64,000 nt of DNA from Dinoroseobacter sp013215265 (GTDB taxonomy: Bacteria > Pseudomonadota > Alphaproteobacteria > Rhodobacterales > Rhodobacteraceae): contig OY829366.1 of the NCBI GenBank assembly GCA_963691755.1, positions 992,001 through 1,056,000 of the forward strand, read 5' to 3'. The notes below the pieces were generated by a model. It was given only the letters and a program-made list of their open reading frames with translations. It was not told the origin of the DNA and did no database searches. The translations under genes were made by a program, and so were the position numbers. Of the stretch, positions 27,696 to 36,144 are shown in pieces. How positions within the stretch are numbered: position 1 is the first letter of the stretch; each line of letters opens with the position of its first letter.

Positions 27696-27724
27696 TTGCG
27701 TGTTGGGAGGAAGCGCACTATAGA
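27696..27724 (+). promoter_or_regulatory. Candidate promoter of rpsA
   Basis: TTGCGT at 27696-27701 and TATAGA at 27719-27724 are separated by exactly 17 bases, a sigma-70-like arrangement. It lies about 170 bases before the rpsA start, which leaves a leader long enough for control. Confidence 0.45.
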
Positions 27725-27767
27725 CACGCGCGTCGAGCAACAGGCGACATCAACACCTGGATAACAG

Positions 27768-27793
27768 GGGTCGGACAACCACCGGCCCTTTTT
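27768..27793 (+). promoter_or_regulatory. Terminator-like hairpin inside the rpsA leader
   Basis: GGGTCGG (27768-27774) pairs with CCGGCCC (27782-27788, one G-T pair), followed directly by five T. It lies between the candidate promoter and the rpsA start, about 100 bases before the ATG, so it could act as an attenuator of S1 synthesis. Confidence 0.45.
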
Positions 27794-27891
27794 GCGTATC
27801 TGGGGATTATGTCGTTTTAAGACCAACCCAAAGACCGGCGGACACAACCGCATGGCCCGAATAGCAAACACGAATAGGAAAAATTAGACGT

Positions 27892-29571
27892 ATGTGCGCT
27901 AAAGCAACCATGGAAGAATTTGAAGCTCTCCTCGCAGAAAGCTTCGAGATCGACACGCCCGACGAAGGGTCTGTTGTCAAAGGTAAGGTCATCGCGATTG
28001 AAGCGGGCCAAGCCATTATCGACGTCGGCTACAAGATGGAAGGCCGGGTTGATCTGAAAGAATTTGCAAACCCTGGCGAAGCTCCCGAGATCGCAGTTGG
28101 TGACGAAGTTGAGGTCTTCCTTGACCGCGTTGAGAACGCTCGCGGTGAAGCCTCGATCAGCCGTGACAAAGCACGTCGCGAAGCTGCCTGGGATCGTCTG
28201 GAAAAAGCCTATGGCGACGAAGAGCGTGTCGAAGGCGCGATCTTTGGCCGTGTCAAGGGCGGCTTTACTGTTGATCTGGGTGGCGCGGTTGCGTTCTTGC
28301 CGGGCTCGCAGGTTGACGTTCGCCCTGTACGCGACGCTGGCCCTCTGATGGGTCTGAAGCAGCCGTTCCAGATCCTGAAAATGGATCGTCGCCGTGGCAA
28401 CATCGTTGTCTCGCGTCGTGCCATCCTCGAAGAGTCCCGCGCCGAACAGCGCGCCGAAGTAATCGGCAAGCTGACCGAAGGCGATACCGTGGACGGTGTG
28501 GTCAAGAACATCACCGAGTACGGTGCGTTTGTTGATCTGGGCGGTGTTGACGGGCTGCTGCACGTCACCGACATGGCGTGGCGTCGTGTGAACCACCCAT
28601 CCGAGATTCTGACGATTGGCGAAACAGTCAAGGTTCAGGTCATCAAGGTCAACAAGGACACCCACCGCATCAGCCTTGGCATGAAGCAGCTTCAGGAAGA
28701 TCCATGGAGCCTCGTCGAAGCCAAGTATCCGCTGGAAAGCAACCATCAGGGCCGCGTCACCAACATCACCGATTACGGTGCGTTCGTGGAGCTGGAACCA
28801 GGCGTCGAAGGTCTCGTGCACGTCTCCGAGATGTCCTGGACCAAGAAAAACGTTCACCCTGGCAAGATCGTCTCCACCTCGCAGGAAGTGGAAGTCATGG
28901 TGCTTGAAATCGACTCGGTTAAACGTCGGGTATCGCTGGGTCTCAAGCAGACAATGCGCAACCCATGGGAAGTCTTCGCGGAATCACATCCCGAAGGCAC
29001 CGAGGTTGAGGGCGAGGTCAAGAACACCACCGAATTCGGTCTCTTCATTGGTCTGCCTGGTGAGATTGACGGCATGGTTCACCTGTCCGACCTCAGCTGG
29101 GACGAACGCGGCGAAGACGCGATCCAGAACTACCGCAAAGGCGACATCGTCAAAGCGGTTGTGTCCGAGGTTGATGTCGAGAAAGAGCGTATTTCGCTTT
29201 CGATCAAGGCGCTGGGCGGCGACAAGTTCGCTGATGCAACGGGCGGCGTGAAGCGTGGATCGATCATCACCGTGGAAGTGACTGCGATCGAAGACGGCGG
29301 CATTGAGGTGGAATACGAAGGCATGAAATCCTTCATCCGCCGCTCTGACCTGTCCCGTGACCGTGCCGAGCAGCGCCCAGAGCGCTTCGGTGTCGGTGAC
29401 AAGGTCGACGTTCGTGTGACCAACATTGACAGCAAAACGCGCCGTCTGGGTCTTTCGATCAAGGCGCGTGAAATTGCCGAAGAAAAAGAAGCAGTAGAAC
29501 AGTTCGGTTCGTCCGACTCCGGTGCTTCGCTTGGCGATATTCTTGGCGCGGCGCTGAGCAAAGACGACTAA
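27892..29571 (+). CDS. rpsA: 30S ribosomal protein S1
   Basis: The 559-residue mRNA-binding ribosomal protein with six S1 (OB-fold) repeats. The repeats are clearly seen, for example NITEYGAFVDLGGVDGLLHV, NITDYGAFVELEPGVEGLVH and NTTEFGLFIGLPGEIDGMVH. The start ATG at 27892 precedes the typical MEEFEALLAESFE; a second ATG six codons later is also possible. A strong terminator follows at 29601. Confidence 0.97.
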   Translation: MCAKATMEEFEALLAESFEIDTPDEGSVVKGKVIAIEAGQAIIDVGYKMEGRVDLKEFANPGEAPEIAVGDEVEVFLDRVENARGEASISRDKARREAAWDRLEKAYGDEERVEGAIFGRVKGGFTVDLGGAVAFLPGSQVDVRPVRDAGPLMGLKQPFQILKMDRRRGNIVVSRRAILEESRAEQRAEVIGKLTEGDTVDGVVKNITEYGAFVDLGGVDGLLHVTDMAWRRVNHPSEILTIGETVKVQVIKVNKDTHRISLGMKQLQEDPWSLVEAKYPLESNHQGRVTNITDYGAFVELEPGVEGLVHVSEMSWTKKNVHPGKIVSTSQEVEVMVLEIDSVKRRVSLGLKQTMRNPWEVFAESHPEGTEVEGEVKNTTEFGLFIGLPGEIDGMVHLSDLSWDERGEDAIQNYRKGDIVKAVVSEVDVEKERISLSIKALGGDKFADATGGVKRGSIITVEVTAIEDGGIEVEYEGMKSFIRRSDLSRDRAEQRPERFGVGDKVDVRVTNIDSKTRRLGLSIKAREIAEEKEAVEQFGSSDSGASLGDILGAALSKDD

Positions 29572-29600
29572 GTCTGGCGCTCTCCGCCGTCTGAAACTGA

Positions 29601-29634
29601 AGCCCCCGCAGCATATCCGTGCTGCGGGGGCTTT
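29601..29634 (+). terminator. Intrinsic terminator of rpsA
   Basis: A perfect 13-bp stem (AGCCCCCGCAGCA at 29601-29613 with its complement at 29620-29632), a six-base loop and a short T-rich end. It lies 30 bases after the rpsA stop. Confidence 0.85.
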
Positions 29635-29846
29635 GCATTCTGGGTCCGAAACTGTGGACTGTTTCCGAATCGCGAACAGTCAGCGCTCCGATTGGAAACG
29701 GATTTTTTTGAGCGATTTTCCGCGGAAAAAGCTGTAGTTTCTGCGCTCAAAGCGAAAAAATGCCCTTTTCTGAGGGGTTTGGCTTTTCGAGACGCCAAGT
29801 TTCATCTTATAGTATTGCAGTAGAGTCTAATTGGGAGGACGGGGAT

Positions 29847-30134
29847 GTGATCCGCTCTGAGCTTATCCAGATCATCGCTGATGAGAATCCACACCTATAC
29901 CAACGTGATGTTGAGCGGATCGTGAATACCGTTTTCGACGAAATCGTAGAAGCTATGGCACGGGGCGACCGGGTAGAACTTCGCGGCTTTGGAGCGTTCT
30001 CGGTGAAATCGCGGGACGCACGTATCGGACGTAATCCACGCACCGGAGACGCGGTCGCCGTTGAAGCCAAAGCTGTACCGTTCTTCAAGACTGGCAAGTT
30101 GTTACGTGACCGGCTGAACGGTCAAGAGGGCTAA
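29847..30134 (+). CDS. ihfB: Integration host factor beta subunit
   Basis: DNA-bending HU/IHF-family protein of 95 residues. It starts IRSELIQIIADENPHLYQRD, has GRGDRVELRGFGAFSV-like sequence (ARGDRVELRGFGAFSV) and the DNA-intercalating arm RIGRNPRTGDAV. The GTG at 29847 is chosen because the family N-terminus starts there and GGGAGG lies upstream; an upstream in-frame ATG at 29760 gives an atypical extension. It follows rpsA as in many proteobacteria, with lapA directly behind. Confidence 0.94.
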   Translation: MIRSELIQIIADENPHLYQRDVERIVNTVFDEIVEAMARGDRVELRGFGAFSVKSRDARIGRNPRTGDAVAVEAKAVPFFKTGKLLRDRLNGQEG

Positions 30135-30139
30135 GCCAA

Positions 30140-30496
30140 GTGCGATATGTGAAATGGGGCTTTCTGGCCCTGCTCGCAGTTGTTCTTCTGACGGTCGCGT
30201 TTGCCAATCGGACGCCCGTCGAATTTAAACTGCTTCCCGAAGATATCGGAGCATTTTCTGGTCTTACTTGGTCGATCGAAATGCCTTTGTTCATGATGGT
30301 GTTCGGCGGCATCGTCGCGGGCTTACTGATCGGTTTTATCTGGGAGTGGCTGCGTGAGCACAAACATCGCATCGAAGCCACGAGGCAAGGACGCGAAGCC
30401 CGAAAGCTGAAGCGCGAAGTGGAAGCTTTGAAATCAGAGAAACGTCAGGCTCGCGGCGAGGACGATGTTCTGGCGCTGCTTGAAGACGCGCGTTAG
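30140..30496 (+). CDS. LapA (DUF1049) family membrane protein
   Basis: A 118-residue protein with two membrane segments (about residues 4-21 and 47-68) and a basic, helical cytoplasmic tail (KHRIEATRQGREARKLKREVEALK). This is the LapA domain, linked in E. coli to control of lipopolysaccharide synthesis. It starts with GTG five bases after ihfB and is followed within a few bases by trpF, forming an ihfB-lapA-trpF run. Confidence 0.88.
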   Translation: MRYVKWGFLALLAVVLLTVAFANRTPVEFKLLPEDIGAFSGLTWSIEMPLFMMVFGGIVAGLLIGFIWEWLREHKHRIEATRQGREARKLKREVEALKSEKRQARGEDDVLALLEDAR

Positions 30497-30500
30497 TCTT

Positions 30501-31145
30501 ATGCAAAACCTAGGTATAAAAATCTGTGGGGTGTCCCACAGGGATGACGTTATGGCAGCGGCCCAGTGTGGCGCGCGATACGTTGGTTTCGTGTTCTTCG
30601 ACAAGTCCCCCAGATGTTTAACCATCGAAGCGACCAGAGAGCTTGCTGTTGAGGTCCCCATTGGCGTGGCCAAGGTGGCATTGGTCGTAAATCCAACAGA
30701 CGCAGAGATAGACGCAATCTCGTCTGCCGTACCTTTGGATATGCTTCAGCTGCACGGTAGCGAAACACCTGAACGCGTAGCGGAGTTGCGATCACGGGTC
30801 GGCTTGCCTGTGATGAAGGCCATTGGCATCGCGGACGCCCCTGATCTGGATAAGATCCCTGTCTATGAGGCGGTCGCAGATCAGATCCTCGTTGATGCGA
30901 AGCCCCCAAAAGATGCAGATCTTCCCGGTGGAAACGGTCTTTCCTTTGACTGGCGCCTTGTCTCGACGCGCAAATGGCGCAAGCCTTGGATGCTGGCCGG
31001 GGGGCTGACGCCGGAAAATGTGGCCGAGGCGATTGCTTTGACGGGAACAACGCAAGTGGATGTGTCTTCCGGTGTTGAGAGCGCGCCAGGCGAGAAAGAC
31101 GCCGCCAAGATTGCTACGTTTTGTAAGGCGGCGCTTCGCGCTTGA
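30501..31145 (+). CDS. trpF: Phosphoribosylanthranilate isomerase
   Basis: Third step after chorismate in tryptophan synthesis. The 214-residue TIM barrel has IKICGVSHRDDV with the catalytic cysteine (residue 9), GFVFFDKSPRCL, LQLHGSE, and WMLAGGLTPENV followed by VDVSSGVE, all family motifs. The ATG at 30501 is chosen; the frame extends 12 codons upstream into lapA only as read-through. trpB follows after about 210 bases. Confidence 0.95.
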   Translation: MQNLGIKICGVSHRDDVMAAAQCGARYVGFVFFDKSPRCLTIEATRELAVEVPIGVAKVALVVNPTDAEIDAISSAVPLDMLQLHGSETPERVAELRSRVGLPVMKAIGIADAPDLDKIPVYEAVADQILVDAKPPKDADLPGGNGLSFDWRLVSTRKWRKPWMLAGGLTPENVAEAIALTGTTQVDVSSGVESAPGEKDAAKIATFCKAALRA

Positions 31146-31355
31146 TCGTGTTTCGGTAGGTGGTCTTGGCCATACCAACGCGCGTTAGATTTGCCTGACT
31201 GCTCGTCTTGTCAGCAAACGTGCCCCCGGGTGATATGACTTTTCGGCGATTTCTTAAGCCCACAGCGGTCTTCGGCGACCTGACCGTGATGGATGTCTTG
31301 TCACTGCCGCCACTCTCACCTACCAAGTCATGTGCGCGACAGGAGGGTAGGACCT

Positions 31356-32603
31356 ATGCCAGAGGATCTCGTCAATAGTTTCATGACCGGCCCGGATGAG
31401 AACGGGCGTTTTGGTGACTTCGGGGGACGCTTCGTCTCGGAAACACTGATGCCGCTGATCCTCGAACTGGAGGAGCAGTACGAGCACGCAAAGACCGACC
31501 AGAGCTTCTGGGACGAAATGGACTTCCTTTGGAAGCATTATGTGGGTCGGCCCAGCCCGCTCTATTTTGCCGAGCGTCTGACCGAGCACCTGGGCGGTGC
31601 AAAGATCTACATGAAGCGTGACGAGCTGAACCACACCGGCGCGCACAAGATTAACAATGTGCTTGGACAGATCATCCTTGCCCGCCGTATGGGCAAAACA
31701 CGGATCATCGCCGAAACCGGAGCTGGGCAGCACGGTGTGGCAACGGCTACGGTTTGCGCCAAATTCGGATTGAAATGTGTGGTCTACATGGGCGCACATG
31801 ATGTTGAACGCCAGGCCCCTAATGTTTTCCGGATGCGCCTTTTGGGGGCTGAGGTCATCCCGGTGACGTCTGGCCGTGGAACTTTGAAAGATGCGATGAA
31901 CGACGCACTACGGGATTGGGTGACCAATGTGCGCGATACCTTTTATTGCATCGGTACGGTTGCAGGCCCTCACCCTTACCCTGCGATGGTACGGGACTTT
32001 CAATCGATCATCGGAAAAGAAACTCGTGGTCAAATGGATGAGGCGGAGGGCCGCTTACCGGATACGATCATTGCGGCCATTGGCGGCGGATCAAACGCAA
32101 TGGGTCTCTTCTTCCCGTTCCTTGACGACAAAGAGGTCAATATCATCGGCGTCGAAGCAGGTGGCAAAGGCGTGAACGCCAAGATGGAGCATTGCGCGTC
32201 GCTGACTGGTGGACGTCCGGGCGTGTTGCATGGCAACCGGACCTATCTGCTGCAGGATGATGATGGGCAGATCCTTGAAGGCTTCTCCATCTCGGCAGGC
32301 CTCGATTATCCCGGTATCGGTCCTGAACACGCCTGGCTCAATGATATCGGTCGTGCGCAATATGTTTCCATCACCGACGCAGAGGCGCTGGAGGCGTTTC
32401 AGCTGTGTTGTCAGACTGAAGGGATCATTCCGGCGTTGGAGCCGTCCCACGCGCTGGCCCACGTGATGAAGATCGCGCCAGAGCTGCCCAAGGACCATAT
32501 CATCTGCATGAATATGTGTGGACGTGGCGACAAGGATATCTTCACCGTCGCTCGACATCTGGGATTTGATATGAGCGGGCCTGAGGGCCGGTCGGTCGAA
32601 TAG
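31356..32603 (+). CDS. trpB: Tryptophan synthase beta chain
   Basis: PLP enzyme condensing indole and serine. The 415-residue protein has the cofactor lysine in HTGAHKINN (about residue 93), ETGAGQHGVA, and GGGSNAMG for phosphate binding. AGGAGG at 31341 supports the ATG at 31356. Its partner trpA is about 7.6 kb away on the other strand. The trpB stop is two bases from the end of the convergent serine hydrolase gene. Confidence 0.97.
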   Translation: MPEDLVNSFMTGPDENGRFGDFGGRFVSETLMPLILELEEQYEHAKTDQSFWDEMDFLWKHYVGRPSPLYFAERLTEHLGGAKIYMKRDELNHTGAHKINNVLGQIILARRMGKTRIIAETGAGQHGVATATVCAKFGLKCVVYMGAHDVERQAPNVFRMRLLGAEVIPVTSGRGTLKDAMNDALRDWVTNVRDTFYCIGTVAGPHPYPAMVRDFQSIIGKETRGQMDEAEGRLPDTIIAAIGGGSNAMGLFFPFLDDKEVNIIGVEAGGKGVNAKMEHCASLTGGRPGVLHGNRTYLLQDDDGQILEGFSISAGLDYPGIGPEHAWLNDIGRAQYVSITDAEALEAFQLCCQTEGIIPALEPSHALAHVMKIAPELPKDHIICMNMCGRGDKDIFTVARHLGFDMSGPEGRSVE

Positions 32604-32605
32604 GG

Positions 32606-33769
32606 TTACTGCGAGCGGGCGATTTCACGGAACATCGCGATGTTGCCGTCGCTTTCTCCTGCCTCGCGGAATCCACGATTGGCCGCGTTGACCGCAATCA
32701 CAACACCAGCATCGCGGTCAATATAAACGTATTGCCCGTAAATGCCTTGGGCTATCACTTCGCCAGGGTAAGCGTCTTTTGGCATCCACCACTGATAGCC
32801 ATATTGCATGGCCCCCGGCCGGGTCAGTGCGGTGGGCCGGGTACTGTCATAGATCCAGCGTGCGGGCACGATTTGTTGCCCGCCCAAGCGACCGTAATTC
32901 CGAACCATCTCGCCCATCCGGGCATAATCACGCGTTGTCAGATTGAGACCGCCCAGCACAAAGGCCACGCCTTCGCCATCGGTCAGGTAGTAAGGCGAGG
33001 CTTCCAAGCCCATTGGCCCGATCAGGCGTTCTGACAGCAGGCTGGGAATGTCCTGGCCGGTCGCAGCCCGGATCACCATCCCGATAATGTGGGTATCGAT
33101 CGAGGTATATTGCATCTGTGCGCCGGGTGTGGCGAAGCTCTCTGTTATGCTTTGGGCAAACCCGTCCATTGTACCGCCCAGGGCCAAGACCCGGCCCATG
33201 CGGTTTATGTCCGAATTGAAATCGAGATAGTCCTCGTCGAAAAGCACTCCGCTTTCCATCTGCAGCACATCGCGGATGGAGGCATCGCGATAGGCCGTCT
33301 CTGCCAGGCTGGGTACATAGTCAGTGACCTGGGCATCTAGATCGGGGATCGTGCCTTCGCCGTGTAAAATGCCGAAGAGTAGCGACAGGAAGCTTTTCGC
33401 GACCGACCAGCTGACACGCAGATCATCAGGTCCGGTGCCTTCATGATAACTTTCATGCGTGATCACGCCGTCTTTCAAGACCACAAGCGCGGTCACACGC
33501 CGGTCAGCAATCCAATCGGCAGTGCCTTCAGGGAGCGTGGTGGTTTCACCCATGGGTAGGGGCGTTACCGGGCCGTTCCCTCGCGACACCGCGCGCGTTA
33601 GAAAGGCTGCATCCATGTTGGAAAAATTGGTTACAATCCGCTCGGCCTCAAAGAGCGAGTTGACCGCCAGGAGCCGTGTGATCTCTTCGCGTTTCCATAG
33701 ACCAACTGCAATTGCTGCGATCGCAAAGATGCCAATGGCCCAAGCCAGCCCGCGCACCCATTTCCTCAT
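32606..33769 (-). CDS. Membrane-anchored serine hydrolase of the beta-lactamase/transpeptidase fold
   Basis: A 387-residue protein with one N-terminal membrane anchor (residues 8-25) and a periplasmic class-C-type domain. The catalytic SxxK is SVAK (residues 122-125). The usual YxN position appears as QYTSID (about 208-213). Toward the end, QYGYQWWMPKD and GIYGQYVYIDRDAGVVIAVNA are typical of 6-aminohexanoate-dimer hydrolase or esterase-like members. Such proteins are mostly esterases or amidases rather than resistance enzymes. Substrate unknown. Confidence 0.85.
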   Translation of the reverse strand: MRKWVRGLAWAIGIFAIAAIAVGLWKREEITRLLAVNSLFEAERIVTNFSNMDAAFLTRAVSRGNGPVTPLPMGETTTLPEGTADWIADRRVTALVVLKDGVITHESYHEGTGPDDLRVSWSVAKSFLSLLFGILHGEGTIPDLDAQVTDYVPSLAETAYRDASIRDVLQMESGVLFDEDYLDFNSDINRMGRVLALGGTMDGFAQSITESFATPGAQMQYTSIDTHIIGMVIRAATGQDIPSLLSERLIGPMGLEASPYYLTDGEGVAFVLGGLNLTTRDYARMGEMVRNYGRLGGQQIVPARWIYDSTRPTALTRPGAMQYGYQWWMPKDAYPGEVIAQGIYGQYVYIDRDAGVVIAVNAANRGFREAGESDGNIAMFREIARSQ

Positions 33770-33841
33770 AACCTCATCCCCCTGTTGGAAGACAAGGACA
33801 TCACAAATCGGGGAAAGTTGTCCAGCTTGACCCGACGGCGT

Positions 33842-34234
33842 TTAACCCTCGTCTTCGGGTTCCAGCGCGTGCTGTTTCAACACCTCGAGGGGGACGACAT
33901 CGAGGGCACGCATATGAGTGGCGCTCAACTTCACTTTTGGGGCCGCTAGATCTTCGTGCGCTTGCATGAAACGTCCGGCACACAGACACCATTGGTCTCC
34001 GGGTTTCAGTCCGGGAAAACCATATTCCGGGCGAGGGGTGCTCAGATCGTTTCCGACATATTTTGAAAAGGCTAGAAACTCGGCGGTCATAATCGCGCAA
34101 ACCGTGTGACTGCCTGTATCCATATCGGACGTATCGCAGCACCCGTTTCGGAAAAATCCGGTGAGTGGATCTGTTGAGCACGGCTGCAGGGGGGCTCCGA
34201 CGACATTGAGTGAGGGCGCTTTTGAATAGGTCAT
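33842..34234 (-). CDS. DUF2237 family protein
   Basis: A 130-residue cysteine-rich protein matching DUF2237 along its length: NVVGAPLQPCSTDPLTGFFR, NGCCDT, GSHTVCAIMTAEFLAFSK, STPRPEYGFPGLKPGDQWC and the end RALDVVPLEVLKQHAL. The ATG at 34234 is used; a GTG three codons upstream is possible. Function of the family is unknown. It lies downstream of the DUF2332 gene on the same strand. Confidence 0.85.
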   Translation of the reverse strand: MTYSKAPSLNVVGAPLQPCSTDPLTGFFRNGCCDTSDMDTGSHTVCAIMTAEFLAFSKYVGNDLSTPRPEYGFPGLKPGDQWCLCAGRFMQAHEDLAAPKVKLSATHMRALDVVPLEVLKQHALEPEDEG

Positions 34235-34315
34235 AGGGCTCACCGCATTTTGGGGACACTACACCAGATGGCGTCAATTCTTGATCTGTCAAATGTGCTT
34301 GCAGCTTGCCTGAGG

Positions 34316-35320
34316 TCAAATAAACCTGACCCAACGCCCGTGAAAGTCGACGCGAGCAAGCGTTTCGGTTTTTCCCCCGGGCCAGGTTGTCAAAGAGAGT
34401 GCCGCCCCATCCTGTATTTTGTCGGCTTCCATGCTGAGATGTGCGATCGGCGCATCCGGTGTCGCGTTTTTTGCGGCGCGGGCGAGAGTTGTCTTGCAAC
34501 TCTGTTTGGTTTCAGTCGGAAAATATTGCCAAGCAACAGTGTGATAGACGAGATGAAGCGCGCCTTGGCGAGGCTTGTTTAATCTCGTCTCCAGCCATTT
34601 CGCGGCGTCACCGCGGTCTGGCTTCGGTGGTCCCAAAGCCAAGGCTGCGCGCGTTAGCGCGAGACGCTCGGGTTGGTCTGGCCATAAATAAGCAAGCAGT
34701 CGCAATTTATCTTTGTTTGGATCTAGCGGGTTCAGATCAACGCCAGCGCGATCTATAACGTTGAGCGCAGAGACGGGCGGTAACGGGCCAGCCAGATCCG
34801 GCGTCAGGGAGACCGCACTATCCGGGGCACCGTAGGGCCCAAGACGGTATCGGTCGAAATTTAGGTTTAGCCCTGCGCTTGCACCAAGCTCTGACAGAAC
34901 CAATGGAAGTCCAAACTGTTGGCTGAGCAGGCTTGCGCCAAGAATAAGCGCTGCGCTGCGACGGACTTCGTTCGTCTGAGGCGGGCTGTCCAGCCATCTG
35001 TGGATGCGCTCGCTATGTGCGTTGAAAGCTCTGATCACTTCCGCCCAAAGCATATCATCCGAGACTTGAGTTGGCGGGTAAACTTCCGTCAGGGCGAGCC
35101 GCTCGAGCACAAGCCCATGCAAAGCGCCTGCTAACCTCAGGGGAACGGAATGGCCCGTTGGGCCTACATCGCCCGACCATTCAAGGATCCGATCCGCAAC
35201 GGACGAACCGAACTGCAGGCGTTCAGCAAAAAGCGCCATAAGTCGCCCCATGAACGGGGATCCAAGGGTCTCACACGACCTAGATTGGCTGATGAGCGCG
35301 TCTCTGAGCCTGTCGCTCAC
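34316..35320 (-). CDS. DUF2332 family protein
   Basis: A 334-residue soluble protein with DUF2332-like features: SELGASAGLNLNFDRY with a glycine-rich loop, YLWPDQPERLALTRAAL and VYHTVAWQYFP near the C-terminus. The fold resembles methyltransferases, but the activity is unknown. The start is the GTG at 35320, which overlaps the pth stop as GTGA, so it is translationally coupled to pth. Confidence 0.82.
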   Translation of the reverse strand: MSDRLRDALISQSRSCETLGSPFMGRLMALFAERLQFGSSVADRILEWSGDVGPTGHSVPLRLAGALHGLVLERLALTEVYPPTQVSDDMLWAEVIRAFNAHSERIHRWLDSPPQTNEVRRSAALILGASLLSQQFGLPLVLSELGASAGLNLNFDRYRLGPYGAPDSAVSLTPDLAGPLPPVSALNVIDRAGVDLNPLDPNKDKLRLLAYLWPDQPERLALTRAALALGPPKPDRGDAAKWLETRLNKPRQGALHLVYHTVAWQYFPTETKQSCKTTLARAAKNATPDAPIAHLSMEADKIQDGAALSLTTWPGGKTETLARVDFHGRWVRFI

Positions 35321-36000
35321 CGAAACTTGTCCGCCAGCTTTTGCAACGCGCTGCGCGTATCGGGCGCGTCTGGCTCCTTCGGCTTTGGTTGCGTGTTTGC
35401 TTTGGGGGTGGCCTCTGACTTGGATGATCGCGGGGGGGCGGTACGCAGTGAGACAGCGTTCATGAAGCGGCCGGTATCCCACTCTGCCAGATACGGGGCT
35501 CCGTCCCCGATCCCACGCATCAGGTCGTCCAGCCAATCTTGATCCGCCTTTGCAAAATCATGCAACACATAGCCTGATACAAGTTCCTTCCGGCCAGGAT
35601 GACCGATCCCCAAGCGTACACGAGCATAGGCGTCACCCAAATGACCATGGATCGAACGCAACCCGTTATGCCCCGCATGGCCTCCACCGGTTTTGCACTT
35701 CAGCCGACCGGGGGCGAGATCAAGTTCGTCATGAAAAACGGTGATGTCTACAGGGTCTAGTTTGTAGAAATCCATTGCTGCACGCACTGACTGACCTGAC
35801 CGATTCATGAAAGTTTCAGGCTTGAGAAGGATTACTTTTTCACGTCCCAAGCGACCTTCGGCAACTTTTCCCTGAAACTTGTTTTTCCAGGGGGAAAACC
35901 CATGGTCGGACGCAATCTGATCGAGGGCCATGAAGCCAATATTGTGCCGGTTTCCAGCGTACTGTGATCCGGGATTTCCGAGACCTACGAAAAGGCGCAT
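35317..36000 (-). CDS. pth: Peptidyl-tRNA hydrolase
   Basis: Releases tRNA from peptidyl-tRNAs that drop off ribosomes. The 227-residue protein has VGLGNPGSQYAGNRHNIGF with the catalytic histidine, FMNRSG, and FHDELDLAPG with the conserved aspartate; GGGHAGHNGLRSI is also typical. The C-terminal tail of about 40 residues is lysine/proline-rich, as in other Rhodobacterales. Usually rplY (ctc) is beside pth; here rplY is about 3.3 kb away. Confidence 0.96.
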   Translation of the reverse strand: MRLFVGLGNPGSQYAGNRHNIGFMALDQIASDHGFSPWKNKFQGKVAEGRLGREKVILLKPETFMNRSGQSVRAAMDFYKLDPVDITVFHDELDLAPGRLKCKTGGGHAGHNGLRSIHGHLGDAYARVRLGIGHPGRKELVSGYVLHDFAKADQDWLDDLMRGIGDGAPYLAEWDTGRFMNAVSLRTAPPRSSKSEATPKANTQPKPKEPDAPDTRSALQKLADKFR

Positions 36001-36107
36001 GGGTGTGCTCTTCTACAAACGACGTGTGCGCATGTATCTGACAATGAATTTGCAGCGGGTCAAACAAACGCAGGTTTTTAATCGCATTGCAGCGCGCAAA
36101 GTATTGG

Positions 36108-36123
36108 TGGTATTGTCATACCA
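36108..36123 (+). promoter_or_regulatory. Palindromic operator upstream of lldD
   Basis: TGGTATTGTCATACCA is a perfect 6-bp inverted repeat around four bases, ending 21 bases before the lldD ATG. Outer bases TTGGT and ACCAA add a second, offset symmetry. This resembles sites of FadR/LldR-type GntR regulators (TGGT...ACCA), which often control L-lactate dehydrogenases. No such regulator gene is in the window. Confidence 0.45.
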
Positions 36124-36144
36124 ATTGATCCAAAGAGCCACGCC

